A DNA stretch of 42,166 nt from Verrucomicrobiota bacterium (GCA_003164675.1 PLTX01000085.1:1-42166); one strand, 5' to 3'; shown: positions 7,731 to 17,829, counted from the first letter of the stretch. Program-made: numbers and translations. Notes: generated from the letters alone by a model not told the origin.

Positions 7731-8795
7731 TCAATCAGTCTGGCAAATCTCCTTCGTAGCTTCCAAAAACCTGTCCATCTCCTGGTCCGTCCCGATGCTG
7801 ACGCGCGCGAAATCGCGGACCCGATCAGCATCCCACCACCGCACGAGAATCTTTCGTGCCCGCAATCCATCAAACCACTGTTTCGCGGTCACCGGTGAGG
7901 GCGGACGCGCGAACACGAAATTCGTTTGCGAAGGATAAACGAAGAAGCCCAGCTTGGCGAGTGCCGAGACGGTGCGTTCCCTCGTGGCGCAAATCTTCTT
8001 CACGTTTCCCTGGAAATAGTCCCACTCGTCCAGCGTGGCTTCCGTACCGAGTTGACTGAGACGGCTCACATTGTAGCTGTCTTTCACCTTGTTCAGCGCA
8101 GCGATCAACTCGCGCGATCCAGCGGCCCAGCCGACGCGCATCCCGGCAAACGAAAACGCTTTCGAAAACGTTCGCGCCACGATCACGTTGTCATATTCCC
8201 GCGCGAAGTCGAGGCAGTCCTCGGCGGCGAAATCGACATACGCCTCGTCGATCACGACCACCCCTTCGGCCTCTTCGATGACCCGTTGCAATTCGACGCG
8301 CTGCAGCCACACGCCGCTCGGCGCATTTGGTTGGGTGATGAACACCAGTTTCACGCCGCCAAGTTTCGCCAGCAACGCCGGGTGCGCCGTGATCTGAAAG
8401 TTTTCGTCCAGCGGCAATTCAACCTGCGTCGCGCCCTGAATGTTTGCCAGCACGGGATACAGCGAATAGCTTGGCCAGAAGTATGCGAGCTTCTCGCACT
8501 CCCCGCAAAACGCGCGTACGCAGAGGTTCAAGATGTCGTCGCAGCCGTTGCCGATGACAATCTCATCCGGATCGAAACCGTGAATCTTTCCGAGTTTAGC
8601 GCGCAAGGCAGACGACGTCGGATCGGGATACAGTCGCAGCTTCCCGTCGATCGCCCCGCGCAACGCTTCCAGCACCTTCGGCGATGGCGGATACGGATTC
8701 TCGTTTGTATTGAGCTTGATGAGACCCGCGACCTTCGGCTGCTCGCCGGGGACATACGCGCTCATCCGCTCGACCTGGCGACGGACCAGACTCAT
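7731..8795 (-). CDS. hisC: histidinol-phosphate aminotransferase
   Basis: A 354-residue PLP enzyme of class I/II that transaminates imidazole-acetol phosphate with glutamate. Motifs: KLNTNENPYPPSP at the N-terminus, GNGCDDILN, QPNAPSG (the usual N(P/Q)NNPTG site), the PLP-contacting Asp in VVIDEAYVDF (about D183), the Schiff-base lysine in ARTFSKAFSFAGMRVGW (about K212), and the C-terminal arginine motif LVRWWDADRVRDFARVSIG. Length and motifs fit HisC well. Its ATG overlaps the hisD stop (ATGA, 8792-8795), so it is translationally coupled to hisD. Confidence 0.95.
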   Translation of the reverse strand: MSLVRRQVERMSAYVPGEQPKVAGLIKLNTNENPYPPSPKVLEALRGAIDGKLRLYPDPTSSALRAKLGKIHGFDPDEIVIGNGCDDILNLCVRAFCGECEKLAYFWPSYSLYPVLANIQGATQVELPLDENFQITAHPALLAKLGGVKLVFITQPNAPSGVWLQRVELQRVIEEAEGVVVIDEAYVDFAAEDCLDFAREYDNVIVARTFSKAFSFAGMRVGWAAGSRELIAALNKVKDSYNVSRLSQLGTEATLDEWDYFQGNVKKICATRERTVSALAKLGFFVYPSQTNFVFARPPSPVTAKQWFDGLRARKILVRWWDADRVRDFARVSIGTDQEMDRFLEATKEICQTD

Positions 8796-10057
8796 GGGAA
8801 CCGAGTCCGCGCCGACGCCACATGCGCGTCCAAGCCTTCCACAGTGCCAAACGCTTCGAGTGCCGGCAGGGATTTCGCCAACGCCGCGCGTGAAAGCTCG
8901 ACCACGCTTGTTCGCCGTTGAAATTGGTCCACTGTCAGGCCCGCAAACGCCCTAGCCGCACCGCCTGTCGGCAATTCGTGGCTTGGTCCCGCCAGATAGT
9001 CACCGACAACCGTTGGCGACCACGAACCGAGGAAGATCGCCCCTGCGGTCCTGATCTGCCGCACGAGTCTCGCCGGATTCTTCGTCACCACCTCGCAGTG
9101 TTCGGGCGCGAAGTCATTGGCAACGGCGACGGCTTGCTTCAAATCCCTGACCAGCACGCACACGCCCGCGTTGGCCAGTGCCCGCTCGATAAACTCGCGG
9201 CGCTTCCGCGAAGGAAGCTGACATTCGATTTCGCGTTGTGTCCCGTCCAACACGCGCGGCGAGGTTGTGACCAACCACACCCGCTCGTGCCCGCTGCCGT
9301 GTTCGGCCTGCGCCAGTATGTCCGCCGCGACGAACGCGGGATTCGCCGAGTCGTCGGCGATAATCAGCACTTCGCTCGGGCCCGGCAACAAGTCGATCGC
9401 AACATGGCCGAACAGCCGTCGCTTGGCGGCCACAACGTAGGCATTGCCGGGACCAAAAACTTTTTGGACGCGCTTGATCGTCGTGGTGCCGAGCGCCATC
9501 GCGGCCACGGCCTGCGCCCCGCCAACCTGATAAAGCTCCGTCGCGCCCGCTTTCTGAATCGCGTACAGCAGCTGTGGATTGATTGGCGGCGGAGAGCACA
9601 CGACAATTTCCGGGCAGCCCGCCACTTTCGCCAGCGTGACCGTCATCAAGACGGTCGAAACCAGCGGCGCGGTCCCACCGGGGATGTAGATGCCGACGCG
9701 CTGAAACGGCTCGTATTTCTCGCCGACCGACGCCCCTTGGGCGTTACGCATCCGCCAGTTCTTCCGGAGCGAACGTTTCGAAAATGCCGCGATGTTCCTG
9801 TGCGCGGCAGCGATCGCATGCTGCAACTTCGCGTCGACCTTGGACGCCGTGGCTGTTACGCGGAGTTGTTCCACCGTCAGCTTCACGCGGTCGAAACGCT
9901 CGGTGAGTTCCACCAACGCATTGTCGCCACGCGTCCGTACGTCATCAATAACCGCGCGTGCGCGCTCTTCGATCTGGGGATCGAAAAGACTCGACGCCGC
10001 GCACGCCTCGGCGACAGCACGAGCGAAATCGGATTGGTCGTACCGCAGGGTTTTCAT
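8792..10057 (-). CDS. hisD: histidinol dehydrogenase
   Basis: A 421-residue zinc enzyme catalysing the last two NAD-dependent oxidations from histidinol to histidine. The start at ATG 10057 (MKTLRYDQSDFA) is preferred; the frame continues upstream into degraded guaA sequence, which is not part of the gene. Signature elements: ERVGIYIPGG-like (FQRVGIYIPGGTAPLVSTV), GPGNAYVVAAKR, GPSEVLIIADDSANP with the following ILAQAEHGSGHE (zinc Gln/His), and GPSHELPTGGAARAFAGL carrying the second zinc histidine. It is the first his gene of the run and overlaps hisC by four bases. Other his genes (hisG, hisA, hisF and so on) are not in the window. Confidence 0.96.
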   Translation of the reverse strand: MKTLRYDQSDFARAVAEACAASSLFDPQIEERARAVIDDVRTRGDNALVELTERFDRVKLTVEQLRVTATASKVDAKLQHAIAAAHRNIAAFSKRSLRKNWRMRNAQGASVGEKYEPFQRVGIYIPGGTAPLVSTVLMTVTLAKVAGCPEIVVCSPPPINPQLLYAIQKAGATELYQVGGAQAVAAMALGTTTIKRVQKVFGPGNAYVVAAKRRLFGHVAIDLLPGPSEVLIIADDSANPAFVAADILAQAEHGSGHERVWLVTTSPRVLDGTQREIECQLPSRKRREFIERALANAGVCVLVRDLKQAVAVANDFAPEHCEVVTKNPARLVRQIRTAGAIFLGSWSPTVVGDYLAGPSHELPTGGAARAFAGLTVDQFQRRTSVVELSRAALAKSLPALEAFGTVEGLDAHVASARTRFP

Positions 10058-10122
10058 GCGGGGGGATGTTACCCGACAATTGTGTTGTTGGGCAAGCACC
10101 CCGCTCAACCAACAATCCGCCA

Positions 10123-10222
10123 CTATTTCCACTCGATGGTGCTCGGGGGTGCTGGAGATGTCGAGACAGACGCGGTTGACGCCTTTGACCTCGTTGATGA
10201 TGCGGGTGGCGAGCCGAGGCAG
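10123..10222 (-). pseudogene. guaA: remnant of the 3' end of guaA (GMP synthase)
   Basis: Between the TonB-like gene and hisD, the minus strand encodes LATRIINEVKGVNRVCLDISS and then, after a net frameshift (one base too many or two too few), TIEWK followed by TAG (10123-10125). This is the invariant C-terminal dimerisation tail of GMP synthase (RIINEV.G.NRV.YD.SSKPP.TIEW). Only about 33 codons remain and the reading frame is broken, so this is a decayed fragment and not a gene. Its 5' edge coincides with the stop codon of the TonB-like gene, suggesting that an insertion or deletion removed the rest of guaA here. Confidence 0.75.
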
Positions 10223-10223
10223 T

Positions 10224-11033
10224 TCAACGTTCTGGCGCCACGCTGTCGCTATTGGTCACCGACGGCGGTTGGGTCGCCCAGAGAAACCGCAAGACACCCC
10301 ATGTCAACGGGGGCGTGCTGCTGACGTGGTCCGCTTCGAAGCGAATCTGCCGTGCGATGTCCAAGGCTTGGGCGTCCACACTATCATCTCCGCTGGATCG
10401 ATCCAATAGCGCGTAGAGAACCAGACCATCCGGGTCTACACCCACGCGAATCTGGGTGGGCGTAAGCGGCGCGGGGCTGCTGATCGTGGGCAGAGATGGT
10501 TCAGAAGCGACATTTCGGTTCTCCAAGGCGCCGAGGACCCGGTAGACGGATCGATTGATCAAGATGGGCACTTCGGGCAGTTCGTTGTCGTTCGACTCCT
10601 CGGACAGCGCCGGGGTTTTCTCGACTGCCGTAAGCACCGCCGCATCGACCGGCACCGGCTGCAGTAGCGGCGGTGGTACTCCAGGAACCTTGACACCAAG
10701 AAACGCCGGCTGTTGGTTCCAACCCAGATCGCGCTGACCGGCCTCGATCTTTCGCGCCCACACGCGCTTGGAAAAGCCATGTGGACTGGGCAACGACATC
10801 AGGCTGGGGTCGAACACGTCGGCAACAACATAGGCAGGGCCGGGCGCCAACAGCGGGTCCTGACGAGTCGTCGGCATGAAATTGATACGAGGAACTTCAC
10901 GAGGGGCCGTGGCAAGTGAAACGCCCGAAACCCGAAAAAAAAGAAACATCGATCCGAATGCCACGATCGACCCGGTCAAAATCCACAGCATCAGTTGCCC
11001 TTGCGCGAAGGACAGCTTGGGGACGCGCCTCAT
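10224..11033 (-). CDS. TonB-like periplasm-spanning protein
   Basis: A 269-residue protein with a single N-terminal membrane anchor (about residues 13-35, LMLWILTGSIVAFGSMFLFF), a long proline-rich middle (VPGVPPPLLQPVPVD) and a C-terminal alpha/beta stretch (TQIRVGVDPDGLVLYALLDRSSGD... ALDIARQIRFE). The architecture matches TonB/TolA-type energy transducers, although the sequence is divergent and the canonical YP motif is missing. It lies 6 bp after exbD in the run TPR - exbB - exbD - this gene, which supports the assignment. It presumably couples the inner-membrane motor to an outer-membrane or envelope partner. The guaA remnant abuts its stop codon. Confidence 0.6.
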   Translation of the reverse strand: MRRVPKLSFAQGQLMLWILTGSIVAFGSMFLFFRVSGVSLATAPREVPRINFMPTTRQDPLLAPGPAYVVADVFDPSLMSLPSPHGFSKRVWARKIEAGQRDLGWNQQPAFLGVKVPGVPPPLLQPVPVDAAVLTAVEKTPALSEESNDNELPEVPILINRSVYRVLGALENRNVASEPSLPTISSPAPLTPTQIRVGVDPDGLVLYALLDRSSGDDSVDAQALDIARQIRFEADHVSSTPPLTWGVLRFLWATQPPSVTNSDSVAPER

Positions 11034-11039
11034 GGCAAC

Positions 11040-11468
11040 TCAGTTCGCCGGGCTCGCCGCAGGCCCCTCCGGCCGCGCGGCCATGTTGACCGTCGTAATG
11101 CCCGCCCGATTCGCGGCGCTCATGATCTCAGTCTCGGTTCCGAGGGAGACCTGCTTATCGGCCTTGATGATCAACTCGCGCACCCGCGTTTGTTGGACGG
11201 CCTCGCGCAACGTCTGCTCCAGCTTCTCGATGGGAACGGGTTGATCGTTAAAAAAGAGCAGATCATCCCGGGCCACGGTGACGACAAGCGTTTGGAAGTT
11301 GCCGGTCATCGGTGTGTTTCCACTCGCGGGCAGTGACACACCAAATCCCGACTGCATGACGAGGGACGAATTCAGGACAAAAAACAAAAGGAGCAAAAAC
11401 ACCACGTTCACCAATGGCGCGGGATCAACCATCCCCTTGGACATCTGGCAGTGCGTTTTGAACGTCAT
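11040..11468 (-). CDS. exbD: ExbD/TolR-family biopolymer transport protein with an Asn in place of the motor Asp
   Basis: A 142-residue protein: short cytoplasmic N-terminus, one transmembrane helix (about 17-37, APLVNVVFLLLLFFVLNSS) and a periplasmic domain (QTLVVTVARDDLLFFND... ELIIKADKQVSLGTETEIMSAA) typical of ExbD/TolR. The protonatable aspartate in the helix (D25 in E. coli ExbD, D23 in TolR) is Asn at residue 21 here; the codon on the minus strand reads AAC. The ATG overlaps the exbB stop (ATGA, 11465-11468). It would form the proton-driven motor with ExbB, unless the Asn makes it a non-conducting or differently coupled variant. Confidence 0.85.
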   Translation of the reverse strand: MTFKTHCQMSKGMVDPAPLVNVVFLLLLFFVLNSSLVMQSGFGVSLPASGNTPMTGNFQTLVVTVARDDLLFFNDQPVPIEKLEQTLREAVQQTRVRELIIKADKQVSLGTETEIMSAANRAGITTVNMAARPEGPAASPAN

Positions 11469-12109
11469 CGCATCTCCACCACTTTCGCCGACTGTTCGCC
11501 GCCTTCTTCCTTGCGGGCCAGATACTGGACCGTCTCATTGGCGGCTTTCTCCATGTCAAGCACGAGATTCTGCACACGACTGACCAGATAGTTGTACGCG
11601 ATGTAACTGGGAATCGCCACAACCAGCCCGCCGGCTGTCGTCAGCAACGCCTGCCATGTTCCTCCCGCCAGTTGTCCCGCGGTGGTCGCTTGCGTATTCT
11701 CAATGACCCTGAAAACGCTGATAAAACCGCACACCGTGCCGAGGAACCCAAACAAGGGAGCGACTTGGGCAATAGTTACCAGCACGGGCAGGTTGCGCTC
11801 CAGCCGCGTCACCTCGGTGCGGGCCGTGTCTTGAACGGCCTCGCGAATCTCATCCCGCGAGCGATCGTGATTGACGACGGCGGCCATCACCACTTGGGCG
11901 ACCGGACCCGGCGTGTTTTTGCAGGTATCGATTGCCTCACTGACGTTGCCACGCTTAAGGGAGTTCAGAATGCCATTGACGAAATCGTCGGTGTGAATCT
12001 GCGCACGATGGTAATGGAACAAACGTTCGAAGAAGATCCCGATGGCCAGCACCGCGCCGATGAGGATGAACCACATCAACAGACCGCCCTTTGCCATGAT
12101 CGTCAACAT
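11465..12109 (-). CDS. exbB: ExbB/TolQ/MotA-family proton channel protein
   Basis: A 214-residue inner-membrane protein with three transmembrane segments: about residues 8-27, 105-130 (FGFLGTVCGFISVF) and 150-175 (LLTTAGGLVVAIPSYIAYNYL). The large cytoplasmic loop between the first two and the conserved threonines and glycines in the second and third helices are those of ExbB/TolQ. The first gene upstream is a large TPR protein, and exbD follows with a 4-base overlap. Together with ExbD it should make the pentamer-dimer motor that energises the TonB-like protein. TolQ versus ExbB cannot be decided from sequence; no tolB or pal is nearby. Confidence 0.88.
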   Translation of the reverse strand: MLTIMAKGGLLMWFILIGAVLAIGIFFERLFHYHRAQIHTDDFVNGILNSLKRGNVSEAIDTCKNTPGPVAQVVMAAVVNHDRSRDEIREAVQDTARTEVTRLERNLPVLVTIAQVAPLFGFLGTVCGFISVFRVIENTQATTAGQLAGGTWQALLTTAGGLVVAIPSYIAYNYLVSRVQNLVLDMEKAANETVQYLARKEEGGEQSAKVVEMR

Positions 12110-12172
12110 ATCTTGCCTTTGCTTACCTCAGAAACGGTTCACTTTCAACGATAAACCGAGCAAGTTGCGTGC

Positions 12173-14686
12173 TCAGAACAGGATCAAATGCTCGACGCGC
12201 AGTTTGCGAACGCGTTCCTCGAGCAACGCTTTCATATCGGGACACAGTTCCGCAAGTTTTTGGTAGAGAATGATGGCATCGCGCCATTGTTGCCGCTGCT
12301 CCTTGATTCCGCCAGCGGCCAGACCCGCCTTGCACATCCAGAAACGTTCGGGTGGCGCGTTCGGATCCGGCACGGCAGCTTCCTCATACACCGCCTTGCT
12401 GTACCACTCGAACGCATCCTCAAGTTTCGTCGCCTTCTCGAACGACCGCCCTATGTCATAGTACAATTGGTTGCGAAGCGCCGGGTCGCCCTCCCGGGCC
12501 GCGTCCAATGCCCGCCGATAGCTCGGAATGGCTTCGTCAAACCGGCCCAGTGTGAATTGCATGTCCCCTTTGCGTCCATACGCCTCGGACAAGAGATAGC
12601 AATCGGGAAAATCCTTGGTCAACGCATCGAATACGAGCAGCGCTTCGCCAAACTTGTTGAGTTCGCTCAGCGCGTCGCCTTCCCCGAACCGGGCGTCGCA
12701 GCGCCACCCGGAGTTGGGAAAATTCTTTATCAGCGCCGCGTACAATTCAATGGCTGTCGTGTAATCCTGGCGCAGATATGCGGCGCGGCCGCCCATGTAC
12801 TGTGCGGTGTCGGCCAGCTTGCTGGTCGCGCAGTTCTTGACGAGGAACTGGAATTGTTCCTGCGCCTTGATGTAGTCCTTTTGCTTCATGTAGTAATCTG
12901 CCACCCAAAACTGGACGTCCGGCGCAAGCACGGATTCGGGAAACTTCTTCAGGAAATCATTGAATTCTGCCAGCGTCTTCTCGGCCTGACCTTTCTGCGC
13001 GTAGCACCAGCCGCGATTGTAAAACGCGCGCTGGCCCAGCTCGGTATCGGGCGCCGTGGCGATTAGCTTCTCGAATTCGACCGCCGCGTCGTCATATTTG
13101 CCCTCGCGTTGGAATGATTCGCCGATGGCCAGACCGGCCTTTGCCGCCCATTCACTTTGGGGATAGTTCGTCATCACCACTCGAAACGCGGCTCGGGCAT
13201 CCGGTTCCTTGCCGAGGCCGCCGTCGATCACCCCGATGCCAAACTGCGACTCGGCCGCATGCACGCTGCTGGGGAACTGCTGCACGAGCGACTCGAATAC
13301 ATGTATGGCTGCCTCACCGTTATGCGTGCGTTGGTACGACTGACCGAGTTGGAACATGGCGCGGTCAAGAAGCTTGGTTTCGGGATACGTGCTGATCAAC
13401 CGTTGGTAATCCGTAATCGCATCGGTGTACTGGCCGAGCGCGAATTCGGCATCCCCCATCTTGAACAGCGCCTCGGCAGCAATGGCCGGATCCGTGGCGA
13501 GCGCAGCGGCTTGGCGGAGATAGGGAAGCGCCTCGGACAGCTTGTCGAGCTTCCACGCACACCAACCCGCATTGAGATTGGCTTTGGCCACCAGCGGGCT
13601 CTGCGCGTATTTGTCGATCAAGTTGGCGTATTCCGGCAAGGCGTTGGTGAAATCGTTGCTGGTGAACAGGAGATCTCCAATCGTCATCTGAATTTCGTCG
13701 GCCAGCGGGTCGTTCGGCGTGGATTGCAGGTAGGCCTTCAATTTCGCCACGCCATCCGCCAGCTGCCCGGCCCGCACGTAGGATTCGCCCAGCTTGAGCA
13801 TCGCCTCACGCTTCAGGCCACGGTCCTGCGCGAGCGCCAGCGCCTGAGAAAACGACTGGGCGGCATCGTTGAATTTCTGCCGACCCCAATACACCCAGCC
13901 TTCGCCGCGCCAGGCCTTGGCGGCCAGTTCGCCAGTCACGGGTTTGTTCGGGCTGGACTTGTAGGAATCGATGACGGCCCCGTAGCGCTTCAGCGCTTTG
14001 TCTGCCTGGTTCCGTCCCGAGAGTGATTCGCCCAGCCAGATGTCGGCGCGAAACGCCGCGCGTGTATTCGGATACTTGTTGACAACGCTGGCGAGGACGG
14101 TTTCCGCCTTGTCAAACTGCCGGAGCGCGAGATGGACCTGGCCGCGGAGGAGTTCCCCTTCCTGCGCCAGGTCTGCCTTGGGGCCGAGCTTGTCGAACTC
14201 ATCCAGCGCCTGCATCGCCGGGTTGAAATGACCGAGCTTGAACCGGGCGAATGCGAGGCCGTACAGCGCCTGTGGTCGATAGGCGCTGTGGGGGTACTTT
14301 TCAATGACTTCCGAGTAACGCTGCTCGGCTTCGATGTAGCGTTCGCCCCGCGACTGCGCTTCGGCAAGCCAGAACCGAAAACCATCGGGACGTTTCTCGG
14401 TGGGCCACCTGGCCAACGCATCCTGCAAAGTCTTGACTGCGGCTTCCCACTTGCCTTGATTCAACTGCGCCTGTGCCAGGTCCAGTACCACGCCATCGGC
14501 GCGGTCCGAATCAGGGAATTGTGCCAGATACTCGACAAATTGCCGTTCGGCCAGATCGTTGAGTCCGTCTTTGAACGCAGCCTCGGCAACGCGGTACAGC
14601 CGGGTCTCGTCCGGCGCAGCCGCTGCGACGCGAAACATCTCGCCGCAGGACAGCAACAGCGCCAGAATGATGTACCACCTCCTCAT
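12173..14686 (-). CDS. large exported tetratricopeptide-repeat protein
   Basis: An 837-residue protein that starts with a signal peptide (MRRWYIILALLLSCGEMFRV, cleavage near AAAA-PDETR) and consists almost entirely of TPR units. Repeats such as AEQRYSEVIEKYPHSAYRPQALYGLAFA and AITDYQRLISTYPETKLLDRAMFQLGQSY recur with about 34-40-residue spacing, in the style of YbgF/BamD outer-membrane-assembly scaffolds. It is expected in the periplasm as a protein-protein scaffold. It is the first gene of the TPR - exbB - exbD - TonB-like run, in which it probably plays the CpoB/YbgF-like part of organising the envelope complex (inference from context). Confidence 0.85.
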   Translation of the reverse strand: MRRWYIILALLLSCGEMFRVAAAAPDETRLYRVAEAAFKDGLNDLAERQFVEYLAQFPDSDRADGVVLDLAQAQLNQGKWEAAVKTLQDALARWPTEKRPDGFRFWLAEAQSRGERYIEAEQRYSEVIEKYPHSAYRPQALYGLAFARFKLGHFNPAMQALDEFDKLGPKADLAQEGELLRGQVHLALRQFDKAETVLASVVNKYPNTRAAFRADIWLGESLSGRNQADKALKRYGAVIDSYKSSPNKPVTGELAAKAWRGEGWVYWGRQKFNDAAQSFSQALALAQDRGLKREAMLKLGESYVRAGQLADGVAKLKAYLQSTPNDPLADEIQMTIGDLLFTSNDFTNALPEYANLIDKYAQSPLVAKANLNAGWCAWKLDKLSEALPYLRQAAALATDPAIAAEALFKMGDAEFALGQYTDAITDYQRLISTYPETKLLDRAMFQLGQSYQRTHNGEAAIHVFESLVQQFPSSVHAAESQFGIGVIDGGLGKEPDARAAFRVVMTNYPQSEWAAKAGLAIGESFQREGKYDDAAVEFEKLIATAPDTELGQRAFYNRGWCYAQKGQAEKTLAEFNDFLKKFPESVLAPDVQFWVADYYMKQKDYIKAQEQFQFLVKNCATSKLADTAQYMGGRAAYLRQDYTTAIELYAALIKNFPNSGWRCDARFGEGDALSELNKFGEALLVFDALTKDFPDCYLLSEAYGRKGDMQFTLGRFDEAIPSYRRALDAAREGDPALRNQLYYDIGRSFEKATKLEDAFEWYSKAVYEEAAVPDPNAPPERFWMCKAGLAAGGIKEQRQQWRDAIILYQKLAELCPDMKALLEERVRKLRVEHLILF

Positions 14687-14855
14687 ACCACTCCTTCGAC
14701 TCCAGTTATGACAGAATGTTCACCACGCCGCAAGAATTGAAGTCAGCAACACGCACGCCCCAGGGCCGCAGCAGTGGTGATCAGTCCCCGATCCAACCGT
14801 CTCGTTGTTCATTCAGCTCGGAATCTGTGCTGGAGGGCGTGCTGATCGAGAGCGG

Positions 14856-14950
14856 CTATGGTGACCAAATGTAGAGCTTTGCGTCGGGGACTTTGAGGCC
14901 GTTGCCTTCCCGCCGGTATCGCTGCTTCGGGAAGAAATCGGTCGGTGGGC
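14856..14950 (-). pseudogene. possible C-terminal remnant of an unidentified gene downstream of uvrA
   Basis: After the uvrA stop the minus strand continues open in another frame and encodes a plausible protein tail (FFPKQRYRREGNGLKVPDAK... ending LYIWSP, TAG). It has no start of its own because the frame continues backwards antisense into uvrA. It may be the residue of a gene truncated by rearrangement, or chance. The rest of the 275-bp gap (14687-14961) shows nothing recognisable. Confidence 0.2.
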
Positions 14951-14961
14951 TCAAAAGACAA

Positions 14962-17829
14962 CTAGGCTGGAGCGAATTCTCGTGCCAGTAACTTTTTGAG
15001 AAACTGTCCCGTGTACGATTGCTTGTTGGCGGCCACCTGCTCGGGGGTGCCTTCCGCAACCACGCGGCCGCCCGCGTCGCCGCCTTCGGGGCCGAGGTCA
15101 ATAACCCAGTCGGCGGACTTGACGACGTCAAGGTTGTGTTCGATGACGAGGACGGTGTTGCCGGCGTCACGGAGTTTGTTGAGCACTTCGAGCAGCTTGG
15201 CGATATCGGCGAAATGCAGGCCCGTGGTCGGTTCGTCAAGGATGTAAAGCGTGCGACCGGTGGCTTTCTTGGCCAATTCCGTGGACAGCTTCACACGTTG
15301 CGCTTCGCCGCCGCTGAGCGTGGTCGCCTGCTGGCCGATTTTCAGATAGCCGAGCCCCACTTCCTGGAGCGTCTGCAGAATATCGCGAATCTTTGGCACG
15401 GCGCGGAAGAATTCCTCGGCTTCATCGACGGTCAGGGCGAGAACATCGGCGATGTTGCGGCCCTTGTACGTAATCTCGAGCGTCTCGCGGCTGTACCGTT
15501 TGCCGCCGCACTGTTCGCACGTGACGTACACGTCCGGCAAAAAGTGCATTTCGATCTTGATGATGCCGTCGCCCTGGCAGGTCTCGCACCGCCCGCCTTT
15601 CACATTGAAACTGAATCGGCCCGGGCCGTAGCCGCGGACGCGGGCATTCGGCAATTGCGCGAACAGCGTGCGGATATGGTTGAACGCGCCCGTGTACGTG
15701 GCGGGATTCGACCGGGGCGTGCGCCCGATGGGCGATTGGTCGATGACGATCACCTTGTCGAGTTCTTCGAGGCCGAGAATCGCCTCGTGCGCGCCGGGGC
15801 GGTCCTTGGCGCGATAGAATTTTCGGAACAACGCCTTCCGCAGGATGTCGTCCACCAACGTGCTCTTGCCCGAACCGCTCACGCCGGTCACACACGTGAA
15901 CAATCCGAGCGGGAAACGCACATCGATTTTCTTGAGGTTGTTCGCGCGCGCGCCGCGAACGGTGAGCCAACCGCGCTTCGGTGCGTGACGAGTTTTTGGC
16001 ACGGGAATCTGCAATTCGCCGCGCAGGTAACGGCCCGTCAGGGACTTCGGCGACTCGAGGATGGTTGTCAGTGGACCCGCGGCCACGACGTAGCCTCCGT
16101 GTAACCCCGCCCCCGGGCCGAGATCGACGATGTAATCCGCGGCGCGAATCGTGTCTTCATCGTGCTCGACGACGATCACCGTGTTGCCGAGATCGCGCAA
16201 CCCTTTCAGCGTATCGAGCAGACGATGATTGTCGCGTTGATGCAGCCCGATGCTTGGTTCGTCGAGCACATACAACACGCCCACCAGACCCGCGCCGACC
16301 TGCGTGGCCAGCCGAATCCGTTGCGCCTCGCCACCCGACAGCGTATCGCTCTGGCGGTCAAGGGTGAGATACGACAGGCCGACGTTTTGCAGGAACGTCA
16401 ACCGTGAGCACACTTCCTTCACGATTTCGCCAGCGACTTTCTCTTCAAATTCCGACAACGGCAGCGATCCGAGGAAGACCAGAGCTTCCCCAATGCTCAT
16501 GCGCGTCATGTCGATGATGGATTTGCCGCTGACCGTGACCGCCAGGCTTTCCGGACGCAGCCGCGCCCCTTTGCAGTCGGGACACTGCATCCCGACCATG
16601 AATTGTTGTAGGCGGTTCTTCGTAAATTCGCTATCGGTCTCCTCGTACAGCCGCTCCAGGTTCGGGATGACGCCCTCAAACACCTTGGTCATCTTCCGCC
16701 AGGCGCCCTTGCGCCAATACGTGAACTCGATTTCCTCGCCGCCGGAGCCGTGGAGCAATTCCTTTTGCACCTTTTCCGGCAAATCCTTGAACGGGATCTC
16801 GAAATCCACGCCATAGTGCTTCGCGAGCCCCCGCAAAAGCATTTTGTAATAGATCAGCAAGCGCCGCCCGCCGCGCCGCCACGCCGCGATGGCGCCACTG
16901 GCCACGGACTTGTTGCGGTCGGGCACGACCAGATCGGGATCGATGAACAGTTTGGTGCCAAGCCCGTGGCACGTCCGGCAAGCGCCGTCGGGCGAGTTGA
17001 ATGAGAAATGGCGCGGCGTGAATTCCCCGTAACTGATCCCACACTCGGGACAAGCGTTCTGGCTGCTGAAGAGCCGCTCGGACCACGGCACGGTCACGGG
17101 CGTGGTTGCCGTGCGGTACAGCACCATCAACAGACCCGAACCCCATTTCAGCGTCGTCTCCACGGAGTCCGCGAGGCGCGCCCGCGTCTTGGGGGCGGCA
17201 ATGAGACGGTCGACAACCAACTCGATGCTGTGGTTGCGGCGCTTGTCGAGTTTCACCGGCTCGGTCACGTCGAGAATCTCACCGTCCACCCGCGCCCGCA
17301 CGAACCCTTCACGTTTGATGCGGGCGAACACGTCGCGAAACTCGCCTTTGCGTCCGCGGATGAGCGGGGCGAGGAGCATCAGCTGGGTGCCCTCGCCCAA
17401 CCCAAGGATTTGATCGACAATCTGGCTGGTGGTTTGGGTGGTGATCGGTCGCCCGCAGCGGTAGCAGTGGGGCTTGCCGATGTTAGCGAAGAGCAACCGC
17501 AAATACTCGTAGATCTCGGTCGTGGTGGCGATGGTGGATCGTGGATTGTTACCCGCAAACCGCTGTTCGATGGCGATGGCGGGAGACAGGCCCTCAATGT
17601 AATCGACGTCGGGCTTCTGGAGTTGCTCCAGGAATTGGCGGGCATAGGCTGAGAGGCTTTCGACGTATTTTCGCTGGCCTTCGGCGTAAATCGTGTCAAA
17701 AGCGAGACTCGACTTCCCCGACCCACTCAACCCTGTCACCACTATCAACTTCTCACGGGGGAGATTAAGATGGATGTTCTTGAGGTTGTGCTCGCGCGCG
17801 CCGGCAATAATGATGGTGTCTTTAGACAT
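14962..17829 (-). CDS. uvrA: excinuclease ABC subunit A
   Basis: A 955-residue DNA damage-recognition ATPase of nucleotide excision repair. There are two ABC modules. The first has Walker [21 protein letters not shown] near the N-terminus and the signature [16 protein letters not shown]; the second has [15 protein letters not shown] and [17 protein letters not shown], each with a Walker B LDEPS/LDEPT. Zinc-binding CxxC pairs are present at [11 protein letters not shown]...CRTCHGLG and at CETCQGDG...CEQCGGKRY. Full normal length, starting [19 protein letters not shown]. The gene stands alone, divergent from the phosphorelay cluster. No TGTTC-N4-GAACA LexA site is visible in the 172-bp upstream gap. 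Confidence 0.98.
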   Translation of the reverse strand: MSKDTIIIAGAREHNLKNIHLNLPREKLIVVTGLSGSGKSSLAFDTIYAEGQRKYVESLSAYARQFLEQLQKPDVDYIEGLSPAIAIEQRFAGNNPRSTIATTTEIYEYLRLLFANIGKPHCYRCGRPITTQTTSQIVDQILGLGEGTQLMLLAPLIRGRKGEFRDVFARIKREGFVRARVDGEILDVTEPVKLDKRRNHSIELVVDRLIAAPKTRARLADSVETTLKWGSGLLMVLYRTATTPVTVPWSERLFSSQNACPECGISYGEFTPRHFSFNSPDGACRTCHGLGTKLFIDPDLVVPDRNKSVASGAIAAWRRGGRRLLIYYKMLLRGLAKHYGVDFEIPFKDLPEKVQKELLHGSGGEEIEFTYWRKGAWRKMTKVFEGVIPNLERLYEETDSEFTKNRLQQFMVGMQCPDCKGARLRPESLAVTVSGKSIIDMTRMSIGEALVFLGSLPLSEFEEKVAGEIVKEVCSRLTFLQNVGLSYLTLDRQSDTLSGGEAQRIRLATQVGAGLVGVLYVLDEPSIGLHQRDNHRLLDTLKGLRDLGNTVIVVEHDEDTIRAADYIVDLGPGAGLHGGYVVAAGPLTTILESPKSLTGRYLRGELQIPVPKTRHAPKRGWLTVRGARANNLKKIDVRFPLGLFTCVTGVSGSGKSTLVDDILRKALFRKFYRAKDRPGAHEAILGLEELDKVIVIDQSPIGRTPRSNPATYTGAFNHIRTLFAQLPNARVRGYGPGRFSFNVKGGRCETCQGDGIIKIEMHFLPDVYVTCEQCGGKRYSRETLEITYKGRNIADVLALTVDEAEEFFRAVPKIRDILQTLQEVGLGYLKIGQQATTLSGGEAQRVKLSTELAKKATGRTLYILDEPTTGLHFADIAKLLEVLNKLRDAGNTVLVIEHNLDVVKSADWVIDLGPEGGDAGGRVVAEGTPEQVAANKQSYTGQFLKKLLAREFAPA

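Noticed and set aside
8918..10324. 468-codon plus-strand ORF opposite hisD
   Set aside because: Antisense shadow; composition (Arg, His, Ala) is typical of the reverse frame of a GC-rich gene.
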